From Teredinibacter haidensis (GTDB lineage: Bacteria; Pseudomonadota; Gammaproteobacteria; Pseudomonadales; Cellvibrionaceae), in the NCBI RefSeq assembly GCF_014211975.1, contig NZ_CP060084.1, positions 3,545,001 to 3,609,000 of the forward strand: 64,000 bases of DNA. Direction: 5' to 3'. A program made the translations under genes and the position numbers. Position 1 is the first letter of the stretch, and the number at the start of each line of letters is the position of its first letter. Of this stretch, positions 18,154-27,042 are shown one piece after another. Below the pieces are notes generated by a model. The model saw only the letters and a program-made list of their open reading frames with translations. It did not search any database and had not been told where the DNA came from.

Positions 18154-18371
18154 TACAGCGAATGGGCTTACTCCTGTTAACTTTTTTTTTCGCAGGCTGC
18201 TCTTTGATTAAGCCCTGGGTGAAGCCCTACGAACGGGAAAACCTAGCCGACCCGATAATGGCATTCGAGTCTCATCCGGCTTCCACAAAATATATGAACC
18301 ACGTTTATGAAGCGCGCGAAGCCGCACGCGGAGCAGAAGGTAGCTCTGGTGGCGGGTGTGGTTGTAATTAA
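18141..18371 (+). CDS. DUF4266-type small lipoprotein with Cys-Gly-Cys tail
   Basis: This 76-residue protein has a lipobox (FFAGC, Cys20), then WVKPYERENLADPIM, the hallmark block of DUF4266 proteins. A Gly-rich C-terminus follows, ending GGGCGCN. After lipid modification the mature chain is only about 56 residues. The two terminal cysteines could bind a metal or take a modification; either is inference. It overlaps the TlpA gene upstream and is followed by a DUF3570 gene, an arrangement I recall from other gammaproteobacteria where an apbE gene may also be adjacent. No biochemical function is known to me. Confidence 0.8.
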   Translation: MQQLVQRMGLLLLTFFFAGCSLIKPWVKPYERENLADPIMAFESHPASTKYMNHVYEAREAARGAEGSSGGGCGCN

Positions 18372-18433
18372 CATAATGGTTCTCTTTATTTCCGCGAACG
18401 CGGACATTCCCATTTTACAGAACATAATGAAAA

Positions 18434-19585
18434 ATGATTAAGCACGTCACAATACTGTTAGCGTTAATTCTCACTGGTATGCAATTGCAGGCGGCCGTGC
18501 TGCCTGAAGATCGCACCGAAGTGCTTTATCATCGATACGACGGCGGTGGAGTTACCATTGACGGCCCCTCGGTATTAGTGCGCAAAGATATCGCCAACAA
18601 AGTCTCCGTCTGGGGCAATTATTATATGGACTTTGTTACCAGTGCCTCTCCGGATGTGCTCTCCCAGGGCAGCCCCTATACTGAAGAGCGAACCGAAACC
18701 GGCGCCGGTATTGATTACCTGCGCGGTCGCACCACCATGAGCCTGAGCATCAGCCAAAGTAGTGAAAGCGATTACGACGCCGAGACCGTAGGCTTTGGTA
18801 TCAGCCAGGAATTTTTTGGCGACCTCTCCACCATCAGCCTCAACTATTCCCAGGGCAACGACACCGTCAAGCAAAACGGCACGCCCGAATTCAGTGAACC
18901 CGCCCACCACCAACGCTTTGGTGTCGGATGGACACAAGTCCTGAGCAAGAGCTGGATTATGGCCGTGAACGCCGAAACCGTTTTAGATGAAGGCTTTCTC
19001 AACAACCCTTATCGCAGCGTTCGCTTTTTAACGAACACTGGCAATGTCGGCTTCCAAAAAGAGCGCTACCCCTCCACCCGTAACAGCGATGCCTATGCTA
19101 TCCGGAGCATGTACTACCTTCCATATAGGGCCTCCCTGCGAGCCGAAGCGCGCTACTTTACCGATAGCTGGGGTATAACCGCGAACAACTACGAGTTGCG
19201 CTATATTCACCCCTACAAAGACCAGTTTATTTTTGAGGCGAAAGTACGAACCTACAGCCAGAGTCAGGCATCATTTTATTCCGACCTATTCCCTCACATT
19301 GAAGCGCAGAATTTTTTAGCCAGCGATAAGGAAATGAGTGAGTTTTCCGATCTTGCAATTGGGCTGGGTGTTTCCTACGAAATAAAAGCCAGCAGGCTAA
19401 AGTTTTTCGATAAAGCCGTCGTTAATCTTTACTGGGATAATATTGCTTTCGACTACGCCAACTACAGCTATAAAGTCCCCCCCAATCCAGGCGACGAAAA
19501 TGCGGTATCCGTGGCTATCGGCGAAGAGCCGTTATACAGTTTTAATGCGAATGTGATACGCTTCTTTTTATCTGCCTGGTACTAG
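18434..19585 (+). CDS. DUF3570 outer-membrane barrel-like protein
   Basis: This 383-residue protein has a signal peptide (ILLALILTGMQLQA) and a body rich in amphipathic strands (VSVWGNYYMDFVTSASPD, GIDYLRGRTTMSLSIS, LRAEARYFTDSWGI). It ends in IRFFLSAWY, as expected for an outer-membrane barrel. The pattern and neighbours fit DUF3570. It follows the DUF4266 gene by 62 bp, probably within one transcript. A weak hairpin (TCCCG / CGGGA, 19592-19607) just past the stop may end that transcript. Function is unknown; it may export, display or receive whatever the lipoprotein carries. Confidence 0.78.
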   Translation: MIKHVTILLALILTGMQLQAAVLPEDRTEVLYHRYDGGGVTIDGPSVLVRKDIANKVSVWGNYYMDFVTSASPDVLSQGSPYTEERTETGAGIDYLRGRTTMSLSISQSSESDYDAETVGFGISQEFFGDLSTISLNYSQGNDTVKQNGTPEFSEPAHHQRFGVGWTQVLSKSWIMAVNAETVLDEGFLNNPYRSVRFLTNTGNVGFQKERYPSTRNSDAYAIRSMYYLPYRASLRAEARYFTDSWGITANNYELRYIHPYKDQFIFEAKVRTYSQSQASFYSDLFPHIEAQNFLASDKEMSEFSDLAIGLGVSYEIKASRLKFFDKAVVNLYWDNIAFDYANYSYKVPPNPGDENAVSVAIGEEPLYSFNANVIRFFLSAWY

Positions 19586-19689
19586 CGCTATTCCCGTGTT
19601 TTCGGGATCTATCTATTTCAGATCACGGTTAAATCCAAAGTAATAACCGGGCAATCCATTGTCCGAGGCGAATAAAATAAGGATTAATT

Positions 19690-20892
19690 GTGAAATATCT
19701 ATCGTCCATCCGCGCAGCAAAACCACTGCTTTCCGCGCTAATGATTACCCTCCCATTTTTACTGGCCACGGGTTGTAAACCCGGTATTGTAGAATCCGAC
19801 TCAAGCTCGTCTAGCTCGAGCAGTTCCAGCAGCGTCGATAACGATCTCATATATAGAGGCCCAGGCTTTTTTAGCTGGCAATTAAATTTGGAGGGCGATG
19901 ACAGTACCTTCAAGCTAAAACGTAGTGCAACCCCAGGTGCAGACGCAGACGAAACCATTGATGGCAGCTATGCGGAATTCAGCAACGGCTTTCTACGCTT
20001 AAGTCCAACGGCAAGTGATGCCAACCTTATTTCTGGCAATGCCATTACCGGTATTCAGTTCGGCGACGAATTAACCCTTCTTCAACCGTTTCGGAGCGAT
20101 ACCGACCAACTGGTGATTTTAGCCCACCAGTCGGACTGCCCCAGTAATTCCATTAATAGTAACTGGCTGCTATATCGGCAGGCAGTAACACTATCAACAG
20201 ATAAACACACCAGCAACCATTTCGGTACCTATAGCTATTCAACCATCGATGATGGAAAAACCAATCTAGAAAGACAATACGGTTTGTCAGACCCCACGCC
20301 CGACGACCAAGATGCTGGTGGCATAGGGCTCAGTACCGGCATCTGTAACGAGGGGCTTTTGACCGAGAGCAACTATCAATACTACTTCTCTTCAGGGGCA
20401 AGTATTATTGCTGAACTGGCGAACACAGAAGACGATATCTCCACAGGCGAAACCCAGAACACGCAATTTCTGCTGAGTGTAGAAAAGCGTACCATTTCAG
20501 GTTCCTCCAGTTACTCAGGCAGCTATATTGGCCTTCTTTACGATTCAGGACTAAACACTGGCTTCCAAAATTTTCCTGTAAAAGGCACTTGCGATTCGGG
20601 CTCCTGTACACTTTACCAAGTGACCGATACAGAAAACGGGGCACAAAAAGATAGCGCTTACACACTGGATTTACGCTCTACAGACGACACCGAATTGAAT
20701 AGACCCGCCGATGGCTTTGTTGTTGGAACGCTGACCGAGCCAGGTAGCAATTCAGATAGCCGCACCATTAGCTGTTCCATCAACACTGACTACGAGGACT
20801 CGGGTGAAATGACGATTGCTTGTGTTGGTATCTCACCGGGAAGTTCAAATACTGACAAGCTACTCAACTTATTCTTAGTGGCGAAGAGCTAA
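19690..20892 (+). CDS. Lipoprotein with poly-serine linker, unknown function
   Basis: This 400-residue lipoprotein (lipobox LATGC, Cys29) has an 11-serine run right after the lipid anchor (about residues 38-48) and a beta-rich globular domain with no recognised catalytic motif. Cys pairs are spread through the domain (SDCPSN, GICNEG, GTCDSGSCTLY, ISCSIN, IACVGI), suggesting several disulfides in the periplasm or outside the cell. Poly-Ser linkers are typical of surface proteins in Saccharophagus/Teredinibacter-type bacteria. It is separated from the DUF3570 gene by 104 bp and followed by a strong hairpin terminator. It may be the last gene of the cluster or independent. Confidence 0.75.
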   Translation: MKYLSSIRAAKPLLSALMITLPFLLATGCKPGIVESDSSSSSSSSSSSVDNDLIYRGPGFFSWQLNLEGDDSTFKLKRSATPGADADETIDGSYAEFSNGFLRLSPTASDANLISGNAITGIQFGDELTLLQPFRSDTDQLVILAHQSDCPSNSINSNWLLYRQAVTLSTDKHTSNHFGTYSYSTIDDGKTNLERQYGLSDPTPDDQDAGGIGLSTGICNEGLLTESNYQYYFSSGASIIAELANTEDDISTGETQNTQFLLSVEKRTISGSSSYSGSYIGLLYDSGLNTGFQNFPVKGTCDSGSCTLYQVTDTENGAQKDSAYTLDLRSTDDTELNRPADGFVVGTLTEPGSNSDSRTISCSINTDYEDSGEMTIACVGISPGSSNTDKLLNLFLVAKS

Positions 20893-20924
20893 ACTCGTAA
20901 AACACCAAAGAAATTACCGAACTG

Positions 20925-20968
20925 GTAGAAGCATTTCTCGTCCAGAATTAAACGAGAAATGCTTCTAC
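20925..20968 (+). terminator. Long perfect hairpin terminator after the Ser-rich lipoprotein
   Basis: A perfect 17-bp stem (GTAGAAGCATTTCTCGT / ACGAGAAATGCTTCTAC) with a 10-base loop is followed by TTTACT. The stem is longer than most rho-independent terminators, so a second role as a dispersed repeat is possible. Confidence 0.6.
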
Positions 20969-21788
20969 TTTACTAGGCGCTATTCTTATTTAGCAGCTTT
21001 TCCGCAACAAAAATTTCCTATATATTTTTCTGCCACGAAGCCAACTAACAACTCCAAATAATCTCATCTATTTCGCCACAACGAGAAAATGGAAAATTCA
21101 GCGTTAACGACGGAAAAGTAAATTGGTTCCCCAACTTTAGGGGGGACCGCCTATGCTACGGTATTGCGAACAACTTCATCCGTATGAACACGTTAGAGAT
21201 TTGTGGATTTATCAGAAAGCTTTACAAATCGGCTTGAGAAAAGGAGTGGTGCTTTGCAAAAATTGGATCGTGCCCATGTAACGCTGGTACTCCGAGAAAC
21301 CCAAGCACAGAAGACAAAAGGATATTGATACGTGCCGAACCAAAAATCATAGCCAATGTATTACAGTTCCCAAGAACTTATCAGCAGGGATCAACTTCCA
21401 GACGTTGAAGCAACAAACTGTGTAAGCCAAGCCCGTACACCGCAAGGGCCCACAATCGCCAAGAGGTGTCGATCGCAATAGATCCCACTACCCATGGTCC
21501 TTGCCTTTCCAGCCATCGGCACTTTTCGTCGTCCGTAAGCATTATTAACTATCCCCTTGCGGGGCGAGTGGTAGATAGCCTATCCTCCCCCCGAATGGGG
21601 TTGAAGCGAACAGATAGCACAGGCCAGTACCCACTTGATCGCAATTTAGTCAAAAATCATTGATCCCCAGCTCAATAGTTAAAAACCTTCTTCTTTATTG
21701 ACCAAATAACGACCTAAATTGAGTACACTACGCCCGCTTTCAGGCACCCCACGAATAACCACATTTTTCCAATAGGTAACCCCGCCAG
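20969..21788. other. 820-bp region without a confident gene
   Basis: No long open frame is convincing on either strand. The sequence is less AT-rich after 21390 and contains short palindromic bits (CCCCTTGCGGGG near 21555, CCCCCCGAATGGGG near 21590). It could be a decayed mobile element or pseudogene, but I cannot match it to a family. It ends at the promoter region of the MATE transporter gene. Confidence 0.4.
21153..21281 (+). CDS. Possible 42-residue small protein
   Basis: ATG at 21153 is preceded at 6-base spacing by a very strong Shine-Dalgarno-like AGGGGGGA. The frame runs 42 codons to a TAA at 21279-21281. The peptide (MLRYCEQLHPYEHVRDLWIY...) has balanced amino acid use but I recognise no family. 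It may be a real small gene or the relic of a larger one. Confidence 0.25.
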   Translation: MLRYCEQLHPYEHVRDLWIYQKALQIGLRKGVVLCKNWIVPM

Positions 21789-23159
21789 ATGACAGAATCA
21801 ACCACTGCCCAGTCTAAAGGACTCTGGGGCATGAGCCGCCCCCTTCTCGTTGAACAGGGATTGCAGCTCAGCGTGCCACTACTCGATACCTTTTACTTAA
21901 GCCACATCAGTGATTCTGCGGCATCCGCAGCCGGATCAATGACACCGGTGATTTTTTTCTGCGTCAATATCCTCTGGGTAACCGTCTTTGCCGGTTCTAG
22001 TATTGCCAGCCAACGCCTGGGCGCGGGAAATAAAGAAAAGGCTATCGCGACTATCGCCACCTACGCGAGTTGGGGGCTAGTTCTAGGAGTACTGTTAACT
22101 GCGGCGCTCTATACGGCATCCCCGTTGATAACCGCCGCTATGGGCCTTCCTAGCCAAGTACAGCAAGACGCCAATCTCTATATTAGCATTGTGTGTCTGC
22201 TGCTCTTTGTTTGGTCGATAAAGCTGATTTTTCAAAGTATCTTGAACATCTTTGGCCAGCCCCAATGGAATATGCTGGCCAATATTGTCTTTTTTTCCGC
22301 CAATGCCTTTGGTAATACCGTTGTGGTTTTTGGGTTATTTGGTTGTCCCAAGCTGGGGATCGCCGGTGTTGCCTGGGCCAGCGTAATCGCCTCGATACTG
22401 GGAATTTTGGTCAGTGGCACGGTAGTAATCGCCTTCATTAAAATTCCTTTCCACTGGCGGAGCCTGCGCCGCGAATTCAAAAACGCCAGCCACCATACGT
22501 TGCGCATCGCCCTGCCCAGTATGATCGAACCACTTTCTTTCGATATCAATATGATCGTGCTCAACGGGTTTGCCGCAAGCCTGGGCGCCGTTGCACTGGC
22601 AGCAAAAATTTATACGTTTAATATTTTTCTAGTGGGCTTAATTATTACTCTGGCCCTCACCCTGGCAAGCGAAATTTTAATTTGCCAGTTTGTGGGAGCG
22701 GGGAATTACAGCAAGGCGGCCAAGCAAATGAAGCAGAGCCTGAAAGCTGCACTGTGGGGATCAGGCGCGGTTGTTTTTGCACTACTGGTGTTTAACCACC
22801 CAATAATGGGAATATTTACCGATAATGAAACCTTGTTGGGCAGCGCTTTCTGGTTATTTTTATTGGCCGCACTCTCAGAGCCACCACGAGCAGTAAATGT
22901 CATGGTGGGCGGCGTATTGCGCGCAACAGGCGACGGCTTACTCATTTCCATTGTTGGCCCATTGTTTACCTGGCTAGTCGCCATTCCCACAGCCTATGTT
23001 ATGGCTTTTGTGTTCGAGTGGGGCGTATACGGAATACTGCTATCGGCCATTTTAGATGAAGGCTGTCGTGCCGTTATGTATTGGTATCGCTGGAGGCTCA
23101 ACCGTTGGCAGCATACACATGTTCACGCAATTGAGCAGCGGGCCGCAGCCGAGGCTTAG
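21789..23159 (+). CDS. MATE-family multidrug/Na+ antiporter
   Basis: This 456-residue polytopic membrane protein shows about 12 hydrophobic segments and the pseudo-twofold repeat of the MATE family. Cation-driven exporters of this family expel cationic drugs or metabolites. Typical features are the opening PLLVEQGLQLSVPLLDTFYL, SSIASQRLGAGNKEKA after TM2 in the first half, and ICQFVGAGNYSKAAKQ at the equivalent place in the second half. Length is normal. It is a monocistronic gene with its own upstream region and a hairpin downstream. The substrate cannot be predicted. Confidence 0.88.
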   Translation: MTESTTAQSKGLWGMSRPLLVEQGLQLSVPLLDTFYLSHISDSAASAAGSMTPVIFFCVNILWVTVFAGSSIASQRLGAGNKEKAIATIATYASWGLVLGVLLTAALYTASPLITAAMGLPSQVQQDANLYISIVCLLLFVWSIKLIFQSILNIFGQPQWNMLANIVFFSANAFGNTVVVFGLFGCPKLGIAGVAWASVIASILGILVSGTVVIAFIKIPFHWRSLRREFKNASHHTLRIALPSMIEPLSFDINMIVLNGFAASLGAVALAAKIYTFNIFLVGLIITLALTLASEILICQFVGAGNYSKAAKQMKQSLKAALWGSGAVVFALLVFNHPIMGIFTDNETLLGSAFWLFLLAALSEPPRAVNVMVGGVLRATGDGLLISIVGPLFTWLVAIPTAYVMAFVFEWGVYGILLSAILDEGCRAVMYWYRWRLNRWQHTHVHAIEQRAAAEA

Positions 23160-23501
23160 TCGCGCTCTAGTGTCCCTAACAAATTAATGTTTACCCGCTT
23201 GAAAAAACGGGCGGAGAGCAAGGAAGCGTCAACCGATAGACGCAACAGCCTTACTCTCTAATTTTCTAGCTCACCCTCTACTGAATCACTATTTCAGTAG
23301 AGGGTCGCAAGCATCTAACATCCCCCACTCACTATCCCTTTTCCTTTCTCAAGGGACATGCAGTATCCCGCGAATGTAGTAGACTTCTAGGGAAGCTCAG
23401 ATCCTGTCCCAATAAATTCTGGCCTTGATCAGGGCTTCCCTATATAACGATTCGAATAAAACTAACACCCTCATACTCCCCATTCAAACAGGGTAGGGCA
23501 C
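23160..23501. other. Intergenic region with 12-bp hairpin before the histidine kinase
   Basis: The gap of 342 bp holds a perfect 12-bp hairpin (CCCTCTACTGAA / TTCAGTAGAGGG, 23274-23304, loop TCACTAT) without a T-run, and a CCCGCTTG...CGGGCGG element near 23190. It presumably ends the MATE transcript and contains the kinase promoter. GGTAGGGCAC just before 23502 supplies a ribosome-binding site. No gene is seen. Confidence 0.5.
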
Positions 23502-26500
23502 ATGAAATACCTCTTTTCCCTCTCTCTGCGCTGGTTCTTACCGGCTTTCACTTTTGCCATACTTGCCTGCCTTTTGATCGCGCTAACCCTATGGCGAAAC
23601 CTAGAAGAAATGACTGATACGGAACGTCGCCTGCAGGAGCAATTAACACAAAGGCTGCTTAACGAAGAACGCTTTATCCGTCATTTGCTTAGCACGAATG
23701 AACATGAATTGGTGGCCGATGGAATCAGCCTTTTGGGGAATGCCATAAATGTCGATTTTTATGCCATCGTTGATAACGAATCAAAAGTGCTGTTCGCCAA
23801 CCACACAAACGCTGAAGGCCAATTGTTAGCCTCGGTGGAAAGCAGCTTCAACTATACACACCTACAACTCGCGAGCGACGAGCGAACGCTAAAAACAGCT
23901 TTTGACACCGACAACCACTACTTCCTGGCCTACCAGCCGATTATCATTGAACACGATCCCGTTGCGGTTCTGGTACTAAAATACAACCTGGGCTCGATTA
24001 GAGAAGAATCTAGGGACCGTGCAATTTCAATCATATTGACGGAACTAGCCATCACTCTTTTGGTTGCAACCGTTTTATTTGCTGTCCTCTATCGCTGGTA
24101 CACCCTACCACTGATTCAATTACAACAAGCCGTTAGGCGGATCAGCCTAGGAGACATGGAAGATCCCATTCAGATCGGAGGCTGGAGTGAATTGAACGAC
24201 CTAGGGGCGGACATCGAGCGCATGCAAAACGCACGAAAAACCGCTGAGGACGCACTCAGAGAAAAGGACGTACTCCTAACCGAATCGCAACGAATCGCGC
24301 ATATAGGTAGCTGGAGGTACGATGTACAGACCGACCGAATCAGCTGGTCGGATGAAAATTATCGGATCTACGGTGTTCACCCGGATTCCTTTGACCTCAC
24401 TGAGGAAAATTTTTTCCAGCTGATCCACCCTGAAGACTTAGAAACGGTCAAACACGCGTTAACCACATTTAAGGCCGGTGCAACTGTCAGCGACACGGAA
24501 TTCAGAATTGTTCGGCCTTCAGGCGTTATTCGCACGCTTCGCGGACGCTCCGAAATGATACCGTTTAAGGGGGCAGAACCCGCATATATTGTTGGCACCA
24601 ACCAGGACATCACCGCCATTATCGATGCCGATGAACGTTTCCGTAATTCATTCAGGCGCATACCTTTGCCGTTAACACTACAGGAAAATCTTGGCGAGCT
24701 AGCCGATTGCAACGATGCTTTCTGTGAACTCACAGGTTATTCCCGCGAAGAAATATTACGTGTGGATACAACATCGCTCGGTTTTCTGGCAGAGCCCAAT
24801 CAGCGTGACGAGATTATAGAAGAGCTGCGCAGGGAAGGTGAGGTCAATGATTTTGAAATGAAGATCCGCCACCGTTCCGGTGAGGTCCGTATTATCCAAA
24901 TGTCGCTGCGCTATATTAACCACGACAATCATTCGCTACTTTTATCGGTAGCCCACGAAATAACGAACCTCAGAAAAGCCGAAGATGCATTGCAGGTTAC
25001 GAAAGGGCAATTGCAAATTTTTATTGCCAACTCCCCCGTCTCTCTGGCCATGTTCGATAAAGATATGCGCTACTTACATGTTTCCCGCCAGTGGACATTG
25101 GACTATCAACTGGAAAATCGAGACATACTGGGTGAATCCCACTACAGCATATTCCCTGAAATACCCGATAACTGGAAAAAAATTCACCAGCGAGGTCTTT
25201 CAGGTGAAGTTATCCGTGCCGATGAAGACTCATTCGAACGATATGATGGTCAGGTGCAATGGTTACGCTGGGAGGTCCGGCCCTGGTTTGAAAACGAAGG
25301 AAAAGTCGGCGGCATACTGATTTTTACCGAAGATATTACTGTACGCAAACAAGCCGAACTCGCGCTGGCCGTGCGAGTAGAAGAACAGGAAGCCGTGGCC
25401 GAGCTGGGTAAATTGGCGCTGTCCGATGCACCTATGCAACAAGTTTACGACAATGCTATTGAGCGTATGGCGGCAATATATAACGTCCAAAGTTGCAGTG
25501 TTTTGGAGCTACAACCCGATAATAAAACCGTAAAATTGGTTTCCAATATCGGTTGGGAAAAAGCACGGACAACAACCGATACTGTCGAACTTAAGCACGC
25601 ACCGCTTACCGAATACACTCTACGTATACAACAGGCCGTTATTGTTTCAAATTTCAAGGACGAAACACGATTCACAGTATCGGAACAACTACGGAACCAT
25701 AAACTGATCAGCGGTATGACAGTCGTGATAGGCAATACGAACAAGCCATTTGGTGTGCTTGGCGTATACAGCCATACAGAAAAAGCATTTACTCAAGAGG
25801 ATAGCAACTTCGCCCAGGCGATTGCCAATGTGCTGGCCGAAGCTACGGAACGCAGGCGGGTTGAATCCGCGTTAAGACTCAGTGATCAGCGGGCAAGAGC
25901 TATTTTTGACCAATCCTACGCTTTCGTTGGACTACTCAACCCAGACGGTATTCTTCTGGACGTCAACCGAACCTCTTGCGAATTTACAGGTATTGCTAAA
26001 GAAGAAGCCATTGGCCAACCGTTTCCCCAAACCATCTGGTGGAGCCACAATCTCCAGCAGCGAAAACGCTTGGAAGAATCGATTAGCAAAGCTGCCAAGG
26101 GTGAGTTTATCCATTTTGAAAGCGAACATTTATCCAAAGAGGGCACGCTACATATTTTCGACTTTTCGCTGAAACCCGTAAAAGACGTTAGCGGCAAAGT
26201 CGTTTGGCTAATACCAGAATCCAGAGATATTACTGAACGAAAAAAATCCGAAAGCACCATTCAACAGTCCCTCAGGGAAAAAGAAGCTTTGCTAAAAGAA
26301 GTCCATCACCGCGTTAAAAACAATTTGCAGGTTATAACAAGCCTTCTCAGCCTTGAGGGATCGCGCACGAAAAATGAAGTAACCAAGCTTGCGCTAAGCG
26401 AAATGAAAGGACGTCTCCGCTCTATGGCTCTACTACACGAGACCCTTTATCGTTCAGGCATTTTTGCCACCGTAAAATTAGGCCGCTATCTATCCGAGCT

Positions 26501-26891
26501 GGCCACACAAGCCTTCCGCTCAATGACTACACTTCCCGAAGGCATTGCGCTGGAATTCGATTTCGATTCTTCTGAATTGGAACTGGATCAGGCCCTCCCC
26601 TGTGGATTGCTAGTGAACGAACTTATTTCTAACAGTTTAAAGCATGGCTTTCCCGAAGGACGAGGGGGGGCGGTTAAAATTTCGCTACACCAACTAGATA
26701 ATAAAATGACTATTCAAGTTGCCGATACTGGCATAGGATTACCCGACGACTTTGCCCTGGACAAACACCAATCGCTGGGGCTACAGCTCGTGTCAGACCT
26801 AGTTTATCAACTTCATGGCGCTCTTGAGTTTGCATCAGAAAACGGAACGGTTTTTACCGTCACATTTACGCCGCAAAACAAACAGGCCTAA
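23502..26891 (+). CDS. Multi-PAS/GAF sensor histidine kinase (HisKA_2 type)
   Basis: This 1129-residue membrane sensor kinase has TM1 at about 11-31, a periplasmic sensor to about 170, TM2 at about 173-198 and a HAMP linker at about 199-250. PAS domains follow near 262-375 (PAS_3-like, HIGSWRYDVQTDRISWSDE), 376-500 and 505-625. A GAF domain spans about 635-790 and a further PAS about 800-925. The transmitter is of the HisKA_2 class: the phospho-accepting His lies in EVHHRVKNNLQVI, and the ATPase has NELISNSLKHGFP and ADTGIGLP. HisKA_2 kinases often signal to unusual or distant regulators, and no response regulator is next to it, so the partner is elsewhere. The gene stands alone. Confidence 0.9.
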   Translation: MKYLFSLSLRWFLPAFTFAILACLLIALTLWRNLEEMTDTERRLQEQLTQRLLNEERFIRHLLSTNEHELVADGISLLGNAINVDFYAIVDNESKVLFANHTNAEGQLLASVESSFNYTHLQLASDERTLKTAFDTDNHYFLAYQPIIIEHDPVAVLVLKYNLGSIREESRDRAISIILTELAITLLVATVLFAVLYRWYTLPLIQLQQAVRRISLGDMEDPIQIGGWSELNDLGADIERMQNARKTAEDALREKDVLLTESQRIAHIGSWRYDVQTDRISWSDENYRIYGVHPDSFDLTEENFFQLIHPEDLETVKHALTTFKAGATVSDTEFRIVRPSGVIRTLRGRSEMIPFKGAEPAYIVGTNQDITAIIDADERFRNSFRRIPLPLTLQENLGELADCNDAFCELTGYSREEILRVDTTSLGFLAEPNQRDEIIEELRREGEVNDFEMKIRHRSGEVRIIQMSLRYINHDNHSLLLSVAHEITNLRKAEDALQVTKGQLQIFIANSPVSLAMFDKDMRYLHVSRQWTLDYQLENRDILGESHYSIFPEIPDNWKKIHQRGLSGEVIRADEDSFERYDGQVQWLRWEVRPWFENEGKVGGILIFTEDITVRKQAELALAVRVEEQEAVAELGKLALSDAPMQQVYDNAIERMAAIYNVQSCSVLELQPDNKTVKLVSNIGWEKARTTTDTVELKHAPLTEYTLRIQQAVIVSNFKDETRFTVSEQLRNHKLISGMTVVIGNTNKPFGVLGVYSHTEKAFTQEDSNFAQAIANVLAEATERRRVESALRLSDQRARAIFDQSYAFVGLLNPDGILLDVNRTSCEFTGIAKEEAIGQPFPQTIWWSHNLQQRKRLEESISKAAKGEFIHFESEHLSKEGTLHIFDFSLKPVKDVSGKVVWLIPESRDITERKKSESTIQQSLREKEALLKEVHHRVKNNLQVITSLLSLEGSRTKNEVTKLALSEMKGRLRSMALLHETLYRSGIFATVKLGRYLSELATQAFRSMTTLPEGIALEFDFDSSELELDQALPCGLLVNELISNSLKHGFPEGRGGAVKISLHQLDNKMTIQVADTGIGLPDDFALDKHQSLGLQLVSDLVYQLHGALEFASENGTVFTVTFTPQNKQA

Positions 26892-26993
26892 ATAGTAGGC
26901 ATACAACACAGTATTAGATTTTCGCCGTTAAAAAAGACTGCTAAGCCATCAATATTTACAGCCCCTTCATCTCGCAGGATTGCTTAGGCGAAA

Positions 26994-27020
26994 AAAATGC
27001 CCGCTCAAGGCGGGCATTTT
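26994..27020. terminator. Bidirectional terminator between kinase and cellulase genes
   Basis: An 11-bp stem AAAATGCCCGC / GCGGGCATTTT with loop TCAAG lies between convergent genes. A- and T-runs on either side allow it to stop both transcripts. Confidence 0.9.
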
Positions 27021-27042
27021 CAACAATCTAAATCTCCCTTAT

